A stretch of 64,000 nucleotides of DNA from Gammaproteobacteria bacterium (GTDB lineage: Bacteria; Pseudomonadota; Gammaproteobacteria; Enterobacterales; Alteromonadaceae): contig JAAFAI010000010.1 in assembly GCA_018222405.1 (NCBI GenBank), forward strand, positions 62,001 through 126,000, written 5' to 3'. Positions 17,002-26,038 of the stretch are shown here, piece after piece (within the stretch, counting starts at the first letter, position 1; each line of letters starts with the position of its first letter). The translations under genes and the position numbers were made by a program. The notes below the pieces were generated by a model, which worked only from the letters and a program-made list of their open reading frames with translations, was not told the origin of the DNA and searched no databases.

Positions 17002-18447
17002 TTAGGCTGGCAGTGTCGGTACGGTGATACCGGCCATATCCATCGCCACACGCATTACCTGGCAGCTGTAACCAAATTCGTTGTCATACCACACATACAG
17101 GGTTAAGCGATTATCCGCGACAATGGTCGCCTGAGAATCGATAACCGATGCAGCACGGGTGCCAACCATATCGGTAGAAACCACCTCAGTCGATGCAGTG
17201 TAATCAATCTGATGTTGCAACGATGAGAACAATGCCGTATCGCGCAGGAACTCATTGACTGCCACTTTGTCGGTGGTTTTATCCAGGTTCAGGTTAAGGA
17301 TGGCCATCGAAACGTTAGGTGTGGGTACCCGTATCGCATTACCGGTAAGTTTGCCGGCCAGTTTTGGATACGCCTTGGCGACAGCTTTAGCAGCACCGGT
17401 CTCAGTAATAACCATGTTCAGCGGTGCACTGCGGCCGCGACGCTCGCCTTTATGATAGTTATCAATCAGGTTCTGGTCGTTGGTGTAAGAATGCACCGTT
17501 TCTACGTGACCGTTAACAATACCGTACTCTTCATCCAGTGCTTTAAGGACTGGTGTGATAGCGTTAGTGGTACAACTTGCTGCCGACACAATCGTATCAG
17601 ACTCAGTAATGTCGCTGTTATTCACACCGTACACGATATTCTTAATGTCGCCTTTACCTGGCGCAGTCAGCAGAGCTTTAGAGGTGCCTTTGGCTTTAAG
17701 GTGCAGGCCCAGACCATCGCGATCACGCCAGATACCGGTGTTATCAATAACCAGTGCATTGTTAATGCCGTACGCGGTGTAATCGATTTCGTCCGGGCTG
17801 TTGGCGTAAATCACCTGAATATAAGAGCCGTTGGCTTTCAGGGCATTACGCTCGTGATCGATAGTAATACTGCCGTTAAACGGCCCATGTACAGAGTCGC
17901 GACGCAGCAGGCTGGCACGTTTTTCCAGATCACCATCACGACCGCCACGCACTACAATTGCGCGCAGGCGCAACTTATTGTTTTGTCCCTGGCGCTCAAT
18001 CATTAAGCGGGCCAGCAACCGACCAATACGGCCGAAACCATACAGCACAACGTCCTGCGGTTCATGATCATCTGATTTATCGACCACATCAGCTAACTTA
18101 TCCTTCAGATATGCGTTCAGGTCGGTTTTGTCGACGGCACTGCCATAATGAAAATCGAAGGCCAGTTTACCAATGTCAATCTGGGCTGGTGCCAGTTGCA
18201 TGGAGTTGATAGCTTCTAAAATGGGGTAGCTCTCGCGCAGGCGCAGTTTAATGCCTTCGTGCAGACGGACTTTACGATGAGCTTTGATTACATCAATCGC
18301 ACTGGCGTTTAACAGTGTGCGACCGTACACAGAGATTTCGATAGACTTGTTACGGTATAACTTACCGATAATCGGTAACATCATTTCTGCGTATTCCTGG
18401 CGCTCCTGCCAGCTGGATTGCAATTCTTGCTCAAAGGGTTGGTTCAT
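17002..18447 (-). CDS. Long-form glyceraldehyde-3-phosphate dehydrogenase
   Basis: 481 residues, about 140 longer than classical GAPDH. The extension is at the N-terminus (helical, residues 1-130). The Rossmann motif GFGRIGR is at 137-143 and the catalytic Cys292 is in SAASCTTNAITP, so the enzyme should be active. The ATG at 18447 has AAGG upstream. This is the second GAPDH of the window; gapA (28482-29477) is the short glycolytic form. Long forms of this kind are common in Alteromonadales, Shewanella and Vibrio; whether it works in gluconeogenesis or with NADP is not shown by the sequence. Confidence 0.9.
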   Translation of the reverse strand: MNQPFEQELQSSWQERQEYAEMMLPIIGKLYRNKSIEISVYGRTLLNASAIDVIKAHRKVRLHEGIKLRLRESYPILEAINSMQLAPAQIDIGKLAFDFHYGSAVDKTDLNAYLKDKLADVVDKSDDHEPQDVVLYGFGRIGRLLARLMIERQGQNNKLRLRAIVVRGGRDGDLEKRASLLRRDSVHGPFNGSITIDHERNALKANGSYIQVIYANSPDEIDYTAYGINNALVIDNTGIWRDRDGLGLHLKAKGTSKALLTAPGKGDIKNIVYGVNNSDITESDTIVSAASCTTNAITPVLKALDEEYGIVNGHVETVHSYTNDQNLIDNYHKGERRGRSAPLNMVITETGAAKAVAKAYPKLAGKLTGNAIRVPTPNVSMAILNLNLDKTTDKVAVNEFLRDTALFSSLQHQIDYTASTEVVSTDMVGTRAASVIDSQATIVADNRLTLYVWYDNEFGYSCQVMRVAMDMAGITVPTLPA

Positions 18448-18580
18448 ACTAGTGCCTTCATCAAATAAATCATGTATAAAATTGACGATGTGTACAGGAA
18501 TATGTGGTTGTACGTCAGAACACTCTCACCGCTTATTCCCGTCGGCAGGTATTCTAAATAATCAAAGAGGTAACTCCAAA

Positions 18581-19465
18581 TTGTTGAAAAATTTCAGAAA
18601 ATCGATAAAAACAATAAAGCAGAGGGATTTATTAAGTAATTTTTCCACACTTTCGAGAGGTGTTGTTTATCTTACTTCTGCCCTGTTTATCAGCGCTTGT
18701 GGTGATTTATTTGCGCCGAGCATTAAAACTATTTGTGAGGATTACCCGCATTTTTGTGCCGATTTAAATACTGACGGCTGGTGCCGGGCTGAACGTTCAG
18801 AAATTATCCGTCACCGCTTTAACTTTAAAGATGATGACAGTGACCGACCCAAGTACGCCCTATTGGTTAACTACGAAAACTACGAGTCCTGCATCGCCAA
18901 GGCATCGCAAATCGAATACATCAAATACCGTGATAAGGAATTTGCCCGAAAGGAAGCCACGGTTTCCATCAACAAAGCATTAAAGCAACTGCAATGGCAA
19001 ACCAAGAACTCTCCGGACCCTTATATCTCCTATTATCAATGGTCTAGATTTGGCTACGAGGACGCAAGAGCGCGTTTTGTGGCGGCTGCTAAGCAAGGTG
19101 TGTTCAGTGAGCCGAAGTATTATATCGACCTGGCCAGCATTCTGATTGTCGACGATCCGCTGGCGGCCCGCGATGCACTGTTTATGGCGCTGAGTCAGTA
19201 TGGCAACGTAGAGCAGGAAATTGACGGTCATATCACCAGTATGCTGATGACGCTGTCGATGGACATTGAGAATTACCGTATGGCGTATGTCTGGAGCAAA
19301 GTAACCAATCATTTTGCCGACAGTATCGATAACAGCCAGCTGGTGGCTTTAAGTAGCCAGTACAGCTTGCCGGTAGACATCCTCGACCGTCTTGCCGACG
19401 ATATTTCCAGCGCTATCGAGTCTCGTGAATTTAACGCCCATGCGCTGAAAATTGAGCGGCTGTGA
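18581..19465 (+). CDS. DUF2989 family lipoprotein
   Basis: 294 residues from the TTG at 18581, chosen because AGAGG lies 10 nt upstream and a lipoprotein signal then follows (hydrophobic YLTSALFISAC, with Cys about residue 40). The frame is open to 18284 but would run antisense into the GAPDH gene. Recognisable DUF2989 pattern: CEDYPHFCADLNTDGWCRAER. The remainder is helical and resembles tetratricopeptide arrays (DDPLAARDALFMALSQYGN). It is probably anchored in a membrane on the periplasmic side. Function is unknown. Confidence 0.8.
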   Translation: MLKNFRKSIKTIKQRDLLSNFSTLSRGVVYLTSALFISACGDLFAPSIKTICEDYPHFCADLNTDGWCRAERSEIIRHRFNFKDDDSDRPKYALLVNYENYESCIAKASQIEYIKYRDKEFARKEATVSINKALKQLQWQTKNSPDPYISYYQWSRFGYEDARARFVAAAKQGVFSEPKYYIDLASILIVDDPLAARDALFMALSQYGNVEQEIDGHITSMLMTLSMDIENYRMAYVWSKVTNHFADSIDNSQLVALSSQYSLPVDILDRLADDISSAIESREFNAHALKIERL

Positions 19466-19551
19466 CGGAAAGTTTGAAATTTAATTACAGAAAAAAACTT
19501 AAATTTTTTTCAAATAATGGTTATTGCGCTACGAAATAACGGGGAATATTT

Positions 19552-19578
19552 TCAGGAGGCAGACTTAATGCCTCCTGA
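19552..19578. terminator. Hairpin between convergent DUF2989 and msrB genes
   Basis: Perfect 10-bp arms TCAGGAGGCA (19552-19561) and TGCCTCCTGA (19569-19578) with a 7-nt loop. There is no T-run on either side, so it may be a weak bidirectional terminator. Confidence 0.5.
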
Positions 19579-19592
19579 GAAGAGATGTTAGA

Positions 19593-19973
19593 TTACTCCG
19601 GGTTGAAATCCAGACTCACAGAATTCACGCAATACCGCTGGCCGGTAGGTGCCGGGCCGTCACTGAATACGTGACCCAGGTGGGCATCACAGTTTTTGCA
19701 ATAAATCTCGGTACGGCGCATGCCATGACTTTCATCAAAGCGATAACCGACGTTGTCGTCTTCACTCTGGGAGAAAAACGACGGCCAGCCACAGCCCGAT
19801 TCAAACTTAGTGGTATCGTCGAACAGTTTTACGCCACAGCATTTACATACATAGCTGCCACTGCGCGACTCATACAATAAAGTACCAGAGAATGGCCGCT
19901 CAGTACCGGCAAGGCGGGTAACCCGGTATTCCTCTTCGGTGAGTTTATCGCGCCATTGATCGTTGTCAGCCAT
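19593..19973 (-). CDS. msrB: Peptide-methionine (R)-S-oxide reductase MsrB
   Basis: Repairs methionine-R-sulfoxide in proteins using thioredoxin. 126 residues, no signal peptide. Zinc cysteines are Cys43/Cys46 and Cys92/Cys95. The catalytic Cys115 is in RYCVNS, and Cys61 in SGCGWPSF is the likely resolving cysteine. It follows gnd by 30 nt on the same strand and may share its message. Confidence 0.96.
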   Translation of the reverse strand: MADNDQWRDKLTEEEYRVTRLAGTERPFSGTLLYESRSGSYVCKCCGVKLFDDTTKFESGCGWPSFFSQSEDDNVGYRFDESHGMRRTEIYCKNCDAHLGHVFSDGPAPTGQRYCVNSVSLDFNPE

Positions 19974-20003
19974 GATTATCTCCTCGTACTTGCAGATCTG
20001 CTA

Positions 20004-21545
20004 CTAGATAAGCTGCAGCGGACGGGATGGATCACTCCATTCAATATGGTATTTCTCTGCCGCGGGTTTATCGGTGCGCGAGAAAGTGTGAGCGCCAAAG
20101 AAATCCCGCTGGCCCTGCAACAGATTCGCCGGTAACACCGCCGTACGGTAAGAATCATAATAACTTAGCGCCGACATCATTGCCGGACAGGCAACGCCCT
20201 GCACTGCGCTGAGGGCAACAGTGGCTCGCCAGTCAGCCTGATAAGTGGCGATTTGTTCGGCAAAGAACGGATCCACCAGCAAGTTAGGCAAGTTGATATC
20301 GCGGTCGAAAGCGTTAGAAATAGACTGCAGGAATACCGCCCGGATTATACAACCAGCACGCCAGATTTTGGCAATCTCAGCAAAGTGCAGCGTCCAGCCC
20401 TGCTCCTGTGCCGCCGCGTTCATAAGCTGGAAGCCTTGCGCGTAAGCACAGATTTTAGAGCAATACAGCGCATGTTCCAGCTGATTGATGACTGCTTCGC
20501 GCTGAGCTTCGTTAACCTCTGCCACCTCAGGACCGGCCAGCACCTTAGCCGCCTCAACCCGTTCAGATTTGAGCGCTGACAGGCTGCGGGCGAATACCGC
20601 CTGAGCGATAGTTTGCGCCGGGCTACCGGTTTGCAGAGCGCTTACGGCCGTCCACAGACCGGTACCTTTCATCCCCGCTTTGTCGAGGATCACATCAACC
20701 AGCGGCTGTTGTGTTTCAGGATCCTGCTGGTCGAGTACTTCTGCACTGATTTCAATTAAGTAGGAATCCAGCGGCCCCTGATTCCAGCGACGGAAAACAG
20801 CAGCAATTTCGCCAGGTGTCATGCCCAACGCCCCGCGCATTATCTGGTAAGCCTCGCAGATGAGCTGCATATCGGCATACTCAATGCCGTTGTGGACCAT
20901 TTTAACGTAATGGCCGGCACCATTGGGGCCAATGTAAGCAGCACAGGGTTCGCCGTGCTTAACTGGCTCTCCCGGCGTGGCTGTTTCAATGGGTTTACCG
21001 GTTTCAGCATCAACTTTGGCGGCAATAGCACGTAACATCGGGCCAACACGCTCCCAGGCTTTTTCCGAGCCTGAAGGCATTAATGAAGGGCCAAAACGGG
21101 CGCCAACCTCACCGCCGGAAACGGCAGTGGTAAAGAACAGGAACTTATCTGCAAAGCGTTGTTCACGCGCTACCGAGTCACTCCACAAACTGTTGCCGGT
21201 ATCGATGATCACATCTTCGCTATCAATGCCCGCGGCAATAAGTTGCTCACACACCATATCTACCGGTTTACCGGCTGGAATTGAAAGTAAAATAACAGCG
21301 GGTGAAACCAGTGAGCTGCGTAGCGCTTCGAGGGTATGCACTGGTACGATCCGGGTGGAATCTGCACCATTTTCATTGCGGTCCTGTGCAACAATGGCAT
21401 CAATTCGTTTAGCGTCTAAATCAAAACACGCTACCTGATAACCATGATCAGCCAGGTTGAGGGCCAGGTTTTTACCCATAACACCTAAACCAATGACACC
21501 AATATCACATGAATTATTCGGCTGAGAACCGCCACTATTTTGCAT
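20004..21545 (-). CDS. gnd: 6-phosphogluconate dehydrogenase (decarboxylating)
   Basis: Converts 6-phosphogluconate to ribulose-5-phosphate with NADP, the last oxidative pentose phosphate step. 513 residues from the ATG at 21545 (GAGGG 7 nt upstream). Motifs are IGLGVMGKNLALN (NADP), SGGEVGARFGPSLMPSG, and GAGHYVKMVHNGIEYAD with the catalytic Lys and His. The N-terminus is about 15 residues longer than E. coli Gnd. It is separate from the zwf operon 13 kb away, so Alteromonadales-type splitting of the pathway is seen here. Confidence 0.95.
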   Translation of the reverse strand: MQNSGGSQPNNSCDIGVIGLGVMGKNLALNLADHGYQVACFDLDAKRIDAIVAQDRNENGADSTRIVPVHTLEALRSSLVSPAVILLSIPAGKPVDMVCEQLIAAGIDSEDVIIDTGNSLWSDSVAREQRFADKFLFFTTAVSGGEVGARFGPSLMPSGSEKAWERVGPMLRAIAAKVDAETGKPIETATPGEPVKHGEPCAAYIGPNGAGHYVKMVHNGIEYADMQLICEAYQIMRGALGMTPGEIAAVFRRWNQGPLDSYLIEISAEVLDQQDPETQQPLVDVILDKAGMKGTGLWTAVSALQTGSPAQTIAQAVFARSLSALKSERVEAAKVLAGPEVAEVNEAQREAVINQLEHALYCSKICAYAQGFQLMNAAAQEQGWTLHFAEIAKIWRAGCIIRAVFLQSISNAFDRDINLPNLLVDPFFAEQIATYQADWRATVALSAVQGVACPAMMSALSYYDSYRTAVLPANLLQGQRDFFGAHTFSRTDKPAAEKYHIEWSDPSRPLQLI

Positions 21546-21715
21546 CAAAAAACCCTCTACACTTCGATGGGTGGGCATAATACCATCGACTTACGGAATG
21601 AAAAGCACAACCGGCCGATTATCGCTATTTAATAGGCCGACTGCCGGTTTTAAACAGATAAGGTGAGTATACCAGTGTTTAGCCATTAACTCCGAATTTG
21701 GCCCAGGCCTTTTCA

Positions 21716-23803
21716 CTAACGTGGAAAGTCGGTATACCGGAACAAGGCAAAGGAATGCGCCGCCTGTAAAAACAGGTGCTGGATGCGTAGACCGGGCTGT
21801 TTGGCCGGGTGGCTGTAACGGGTATCCAGTACCAACGACCAGCCGCCGTTAGGCGACTTTAACGGCGTATTGAATTTAATATCCCGATTACTGGCATTAA
21901 AACACAACAGCCAGTGCTCGCACTTATCGCCCGCTTCCTGATGACCAATAATTTCTACCGCAAAGGCTTTGTTGCCGCTGGCCTGCCAGTCATCATCCCC
22001 TTTGCCTGAACCATCAGGCTTATACCAGTTAACTTCGGAAACATTGGAATGCAACTGATATGCATCGTCTGGCAGATACATGCGACTCAGCAGTTCAGAC
22101 TGCTGACGAATGGCAATCACCTGTTGGCAATAGGCCAGAAAATCCTGCCGGTACTTATCCAGTTCCCAGTCATACCAACTGATTTCATTGTCCTGGCAAT
22201 AAGCATTGTTATTACCCTGCTGGGTGCGACTCAGCTCGTCGCCGCCAAGAATATGCGGGGTACCCTGAGAAAACAGCAAGGTGGCAAACAGGTTACGTTT
22301 TTGCTGAGCCCGCATGGCCAGAATAGACTTATCCTGTGTTTCGCCTTCCACGCCGTAGTTGGCCGACAGATTATGACCATGGCCATCGCGATTTTCTTCG
22401 CCGTTGGCTTCATTGTGCCGTTCCGCATAGCTCACCAGATCGTGCAACGTGAACCCATCGTGGTAAGTCACGTTATTTACTGAGGTATTGATAGAGCGAT
22501 ACCCCTTGTGGAAGACATCCCTTGAGCCCATTAAGCGTGTGGCAAAATCAGCGGTGGTGCCTTTATCGCCGCGCCAGAACGCTCTGACACAGTCGCGGAA
22601 TTTATCGTTACATTCCAGCCAGCGGGCACCAAACATCCCCAATTGGTAACCACCGGGGCCGATATCCCAGGGTTCAGCAATCAATACCGCAGACTTCAAC
22701 ACCGGGTCCTGATGGATAGCGCGAAGTAACCCGGCAAAGACTGAGAATTGCTGGGGGTCACGTCCCAGACAGGCGGCCAGATCAAAACGAAAACCATCAA
22801 CACCAATTTCGTTTACCCAGTAACGCAACGCATCCATGATAAGGGTGGTCATGATTGGGTGAGCAGAGTACACGGTGTTACCACAACCTGAGTGGTTGCT
22901 GTATACCAATCCGCCTTTTGCGGTTTGCTCCATCAGATAGGCCTGATGCGGGAACATGCCTCTGAAGCAAAGTACCGGGCCATCTTTACCCCCCTCTGCA
23001 GTATGGTTGTAAACCACATCAACGATGACTTCGAGCCCGGCCTTATGATATTCGTCGACCATGGTTTTACATTCACTAAGCGGATCGCTGTGAGCGTAGC
23101 GTGGCTCGGGGGCAAAATAATTTACCGGATTGTAGCCCCAGTAATTAGTCAGCCCTTTTTCGGTAATGTACGGCTCAGGCATGAACGACGCTAACGGCAT
23201 AAACTGCACCGAGGTAACTCCCAGCGACTTCAGGTGACTGAGAACCGCTGGATGGCTGGCACCGAGATATTTGCCCTGCTGCTCTGCCGGTACATCCGGA
23301 TGGCGCTGCGTGAGCCCTTTTACATGGGCTTCGTAAAGAATACGGCGATGTTTCTCGATAGCTGGCTTGGGTGGGCGCGCTGCGGACTCTGGCGCCGCGA
23401 CCACCACACCTTTCGCCACCATGAACTGGCTGTCCCCCTGGTACTGGCGGGCATTCCAATGCATGGGCCGGCTTAACTGCCGGGCATAGGGGTCGATAAG
23501 CAATTTATCGGTGGGCGAATAGTGCAGGCTTTCACTGCCGCGATCTACGCGGTAGCCATACAACATGCCCTCGCCCACACCTTTGATGCGGGCGTGCCAT
23601 ACATCGCCGGATTTCGCCGGCATAACAATTTCATCAAGGGTTTCTTCGGTGTCGGCATGAAACAGGCACAGGACAACCGCTCTTGCGTCCGTGCAGGTCA
23701 CCGCAAAATTACACCCCTCTTCCGTTAGCGTAGCGCCTAGTGGAAAAGGACTGCCTAAATCTACTTCCCTGGAGGTAAAGTTCCGTGCGCCGCTCAAGGT
23801 CAC
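21716..23803 (-). CDS. glgX: Glycogen debranching enzyme GlgX
   Basis: Isoamylase-type GH13 enzyme that hydrolyses alpha-1,6 branches of glycogen limit dextrin. 695 residues: a CBM48 domain (about 15-105), the GH13 barrel with nucleophile Asp341 (DGFRFDLAACLG) and acid Glu377 (LIAEPWD), and a C-terminal beta domain. The start overlaps the glgB stop by 4 bases (ATGA), so it is translated together with glgB. The three genes malQ, glgB and glgX run in the same direction. Confidence 0.93.
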   Translation of the reverse strand: MTLSGARNFTSREVDLGSPFPLGATLTEEGCNFAVTCTDARAVVLCLFHADTEETLDEIVMPAKSGDVWHARIKGVGEGMLYGYRVDRGSESLHYSPTDKLLIDPYARQLSRPMHWNARQYQGDSQFMVAKGVVVAAPESAARPPKPAIEKHRRILYEAHVKGLTQRHPDVPAEQQGKYLGASHPAVLSHLKSLGVTSVQFMPLASFMPEPYITEKGLTNYWGYNPVNYFAPEPRYAHSDPLSECKTMVDEYHKAGLEVIVDVVYNHTAEGGKDGPVLCFRGMFPHQAYLMEQTAKGGLVYSNHSGCGNTVYSAHPIMTTLIMDALRYWVNEIGVDGFRFDLAACLGRDPQQFSVFAGLLRAIHQDPVLKSAVLIAEPWDIGPGGYQLGMFGARWLECNDKFRDCVRAFWRGDKGTTADFATRLMGSRDVFHKGYRSINTSVNNVTYHDGFTLHDLVSYAERHNEANGEENRDGHGHNLSANYGVEGETQDKSILAMRAQQKRNLFATLLFSQGTPHILGGDELSRTQQGNNNAYCQDNEISWYDWELDKYRQDFLAYCQQVIAIRQQSELLSRMYLPDDAYQLHSNVSEVNWYKPDGSGKGDDDWQASGNKAFAVEIIGHQEAGDKCEHWLLCFNASNRDIKFNTPLKSPNGGWSLVLDTRYSHPAKQPGLRIQHLFLQAAHSFALFRYTDFPR

Positions 23804-25986
23804 TCCTTGTTAAATACAATAAATAATGTTGCCAGTGGGGGTAAATTCACATTAATCGAGTACGGCTGATGGTTCCATGGCACCGGCTCGGCCACACACT
23901 GCTTTGTTGTTGCAGCGCCACTCCCCCAATATACGCTATCATCGGTGTTTAATACCAGTTGGTATTCGCCCGGTTGTTGCACACCGATACGGAAGTTTTC
24001 ACGCGGTGCTGGCGTCATGTTGCTGATTACATAAACCTGCTGCGTGCCATTTAAGCTGTGACGTACAAAAGAAAACACACTTTGTTCGTGGTTATGCAGG
24101 TCAATCCAGTCAAATCCGGCTGGCTCGTGATCTCTCTGGTGTAGCGCTGGCAAAGCTTTGTACAGATGATTTAAGTCACGGTACAGACGCTGTATCCCCT
24201 GGTGCTTATCAAAATCCAGCAGACGCCAGTCGACCGATGCGTCGTGATTCCATTCGCTGCTCTGGCCAATTTCGTTGCCCATAAAATTAAGTTTTTTGCC
24301 CGGGTGACCGTACATAAACGCAGCGTAACAACGGTGGTTGGCCGCCTGTTGCCATTCGTCACCAGGCATTTTACCAATCAGACTGCCTTTACCGTGGACC
24401 ACTTCATCATGGGAAATCGGTAACACAAAATTCTCGTCAAAGGCATACACCATGCTGAAGGTCATTTCAGAGTGGTGGTAAGTACGGTAGGCCGGATCCT
24501 TGCTGATATAATGCAGGGAGTCATGCATCCAGCCCATGTTCCATTTAAAACCAAAGCCCAGCCCGCCATCAAAGACCGGTCGTGAAACTTTTGGAAAGCT
24601 GGTGGACTCTTCGGCAATGGTCATCGCATGAGGGAAATGCCGATACACTTCCTCGTTCATCCATTTCAGCAGGCTGATTGCCTCAAGGTTTTCATTGCCG
24701 CCATGAACATTGGGGATCCATTCGCCGTCTTCCCGGGAATAATCGAGATACAACATACTGGCCACCGCATCGACGCGCAAACCATCAACGTGGAAGTGCT
24801 CGAGCCAGTACAGGGCGTTAGCAACCAGAAACTGTCTTACCGTATCCTTGCCAAAGTCATAGATGCAGGAGTTCCAGTCGGGATGCCAGCCGCGGCGCGG
24901 ATCGGCATACTCATACACATGACTACCGTCAAAGCGGGCCAGGCCGTGGCCATCTTCGGGGAAATGTGCCGGTACCCAATCGATAATAACGCCAATATCG
25001 TTCTGGTGGCAGGTATCAACAAAAAACTTAAAGTCGTCAGGCGAACCAAAGCGACTGGTGGGAGCAAATAAGCCTACCGGCTGATAGCCCCAGGAGCCGT
25101 CGAACGGAAACTCTGAAACCGGCAGCAGTTCAATGTGGGTGTAGCCCATTTCGGTAACATAGGCGACCAGTTCTTCGGCCAGTTCGCGATAGCTGAGATA
25201 GCGCTGTTCAGGATTACCCGGTCGCTTCCACGAGCCCAGATGAACCTCGTAAACGCTCATGGGAGTCTGGTATTTATTCTGCTTCGCGGCTTTTTCGAGC
25301 CACTTTGCATCATGCCATTCATAGCGCTCGTGGTCGTATATCAGCGACGCATGAGAAGGATATTGCTCGGCATAAAAACCCAGCGGATCGGCTTTGTGCG
25401 GTAGCTCATGGCCATTGGCATCCTTAACCTGATACTTATACCGCGTTCCTTCTACAAGTCCCGGCACAACCAGTACCCAGTAACCCATATCGGTTTTTTG
25501 CATTGGATGGCACCGGCCGTCCCAACCGTTAAAGTCGCCAATCACCGATACCGCGGACGCATTCGGTGCAAACACCGCAAATCTTATGGCCTCGGCGTTG
25601 AATCCGTCACGCTCCAGGGTAATACGCTGCGCCCCTGCCTGGCGGTACAGGTTTTGCGGCTTATGATCAATAAAATGCACCGCATGATAGGCTTCGGCCT
25701 GAAACTGATACGGATCGGCGACCAGCGATTCACCGTCATCGGTCGTCACCTTTAACTGATAGGCTGACGTGCTGCTAAGCCCCTCAATGACGCCATTAAA
25801 CAGGCCGTCACCGTTTACAGATGTCAGTGACCCGAGTGGTTCAGCCGATACTGCGTCGACCACCTCAACCGCCTGCGCGCCAGGTTGCCAGAACTGCACA
25901 AAGGTATTCGTGCCATTAAATTGCGGGCCTAACACGGCGAACGGGTGCTTGCACTGTGCCTGGGCTAACTGTCCTTCAAATTGCAT
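23800..25986 (-). CDS. glgB: 1,4-alpha-glucan branching enzyme
   Basis: Makes alpha-1,6 branches in glycogen. 728 residues, equal to the E. coli enzyme. An N-terminal domain and CBM48 (to about 230) precede the GH13 barrel, with nucleophile Asp406 in DGLRVDAVASM and acid Glu459 in TIAEES. SHDEVVHGKGS is the typical C-barrel motif. It lies 52 nt downstream of malQ and overlaps glgX. Confidence 0.95.
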   Translation of the reverse strand: MQFEGQLAQAQCKHPFAVLGPQFNGTNTFVQFWQPGAQAVEVVDAVSAEPLGSLTSVNGDGLFNGVIEGLSSTSAYQLKVTTDDGESLVADPYQFQAEAYHAVHFIDHKPQNLYRQAGAQRITLERDGFNAEAIRFAVFAPNASAVSVIGDFNGWDGRCHPMQKTDMGYWVLVVPGLVEGTRYKYQVKDANGHELPHKADPLGFYAEQYPSHASLIYDHERYEWHDAKWLEKAAKQNKYQTPMSVYEVHLGSWKRPGNPEQRYLSYRELAEELVAYVTEMGYTHIELLPVSEFPFDGSWGYQPVGLFAPTSRFGSPDDFKFFVDTCHQNDIGVIIDWVPAHFPEDGHGLARFDGSHVYEYADPRRGWHPDWNSCIYDFGKDTVRQFLVANALYWLEHFHVDGLRVDAVASMLYLDYSREDGEWIPNVHGGNENLEAISLLKWMNEEVYRHFPHAMTIAEESTSFPKVSRPVFDGGLGFGFKWNMGWMHDSLHYISKDPAYRTYHHSEMTFSMVYAFDENFVLPISHDEVVHGKGSLIGKMPGDEWQQAANHRCYAAFMYGHPGKKLNFMGNEIGQSSEWNHDASVDWRLLDFDKHQGIQRLYRDLNHLYKALPALHQRDHEPAGFDWIDLHNHEQSVFSFVRHSLNGTQQVYVISNMTPAPRENFRIGVQQPGEYQLVLNTDDSVYWGSGAATTKQCVAEPVPWNHQPYSINVNLPPLATLFIVFNKE

Positions 25987-26038
25987 TCCTGACTCCTACT
26001 TCATCTGCGGCGTTGCGATTAAATTACTGCCTGTCCTG

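Noticed and set aside
17452..18006. A 184-codon open frame on the plus strand
   Set aside because: It lies fully antisense to the long GAPDH gene, whose catalytic motifs are clear; the frame has no family features or ribosome-binding site.
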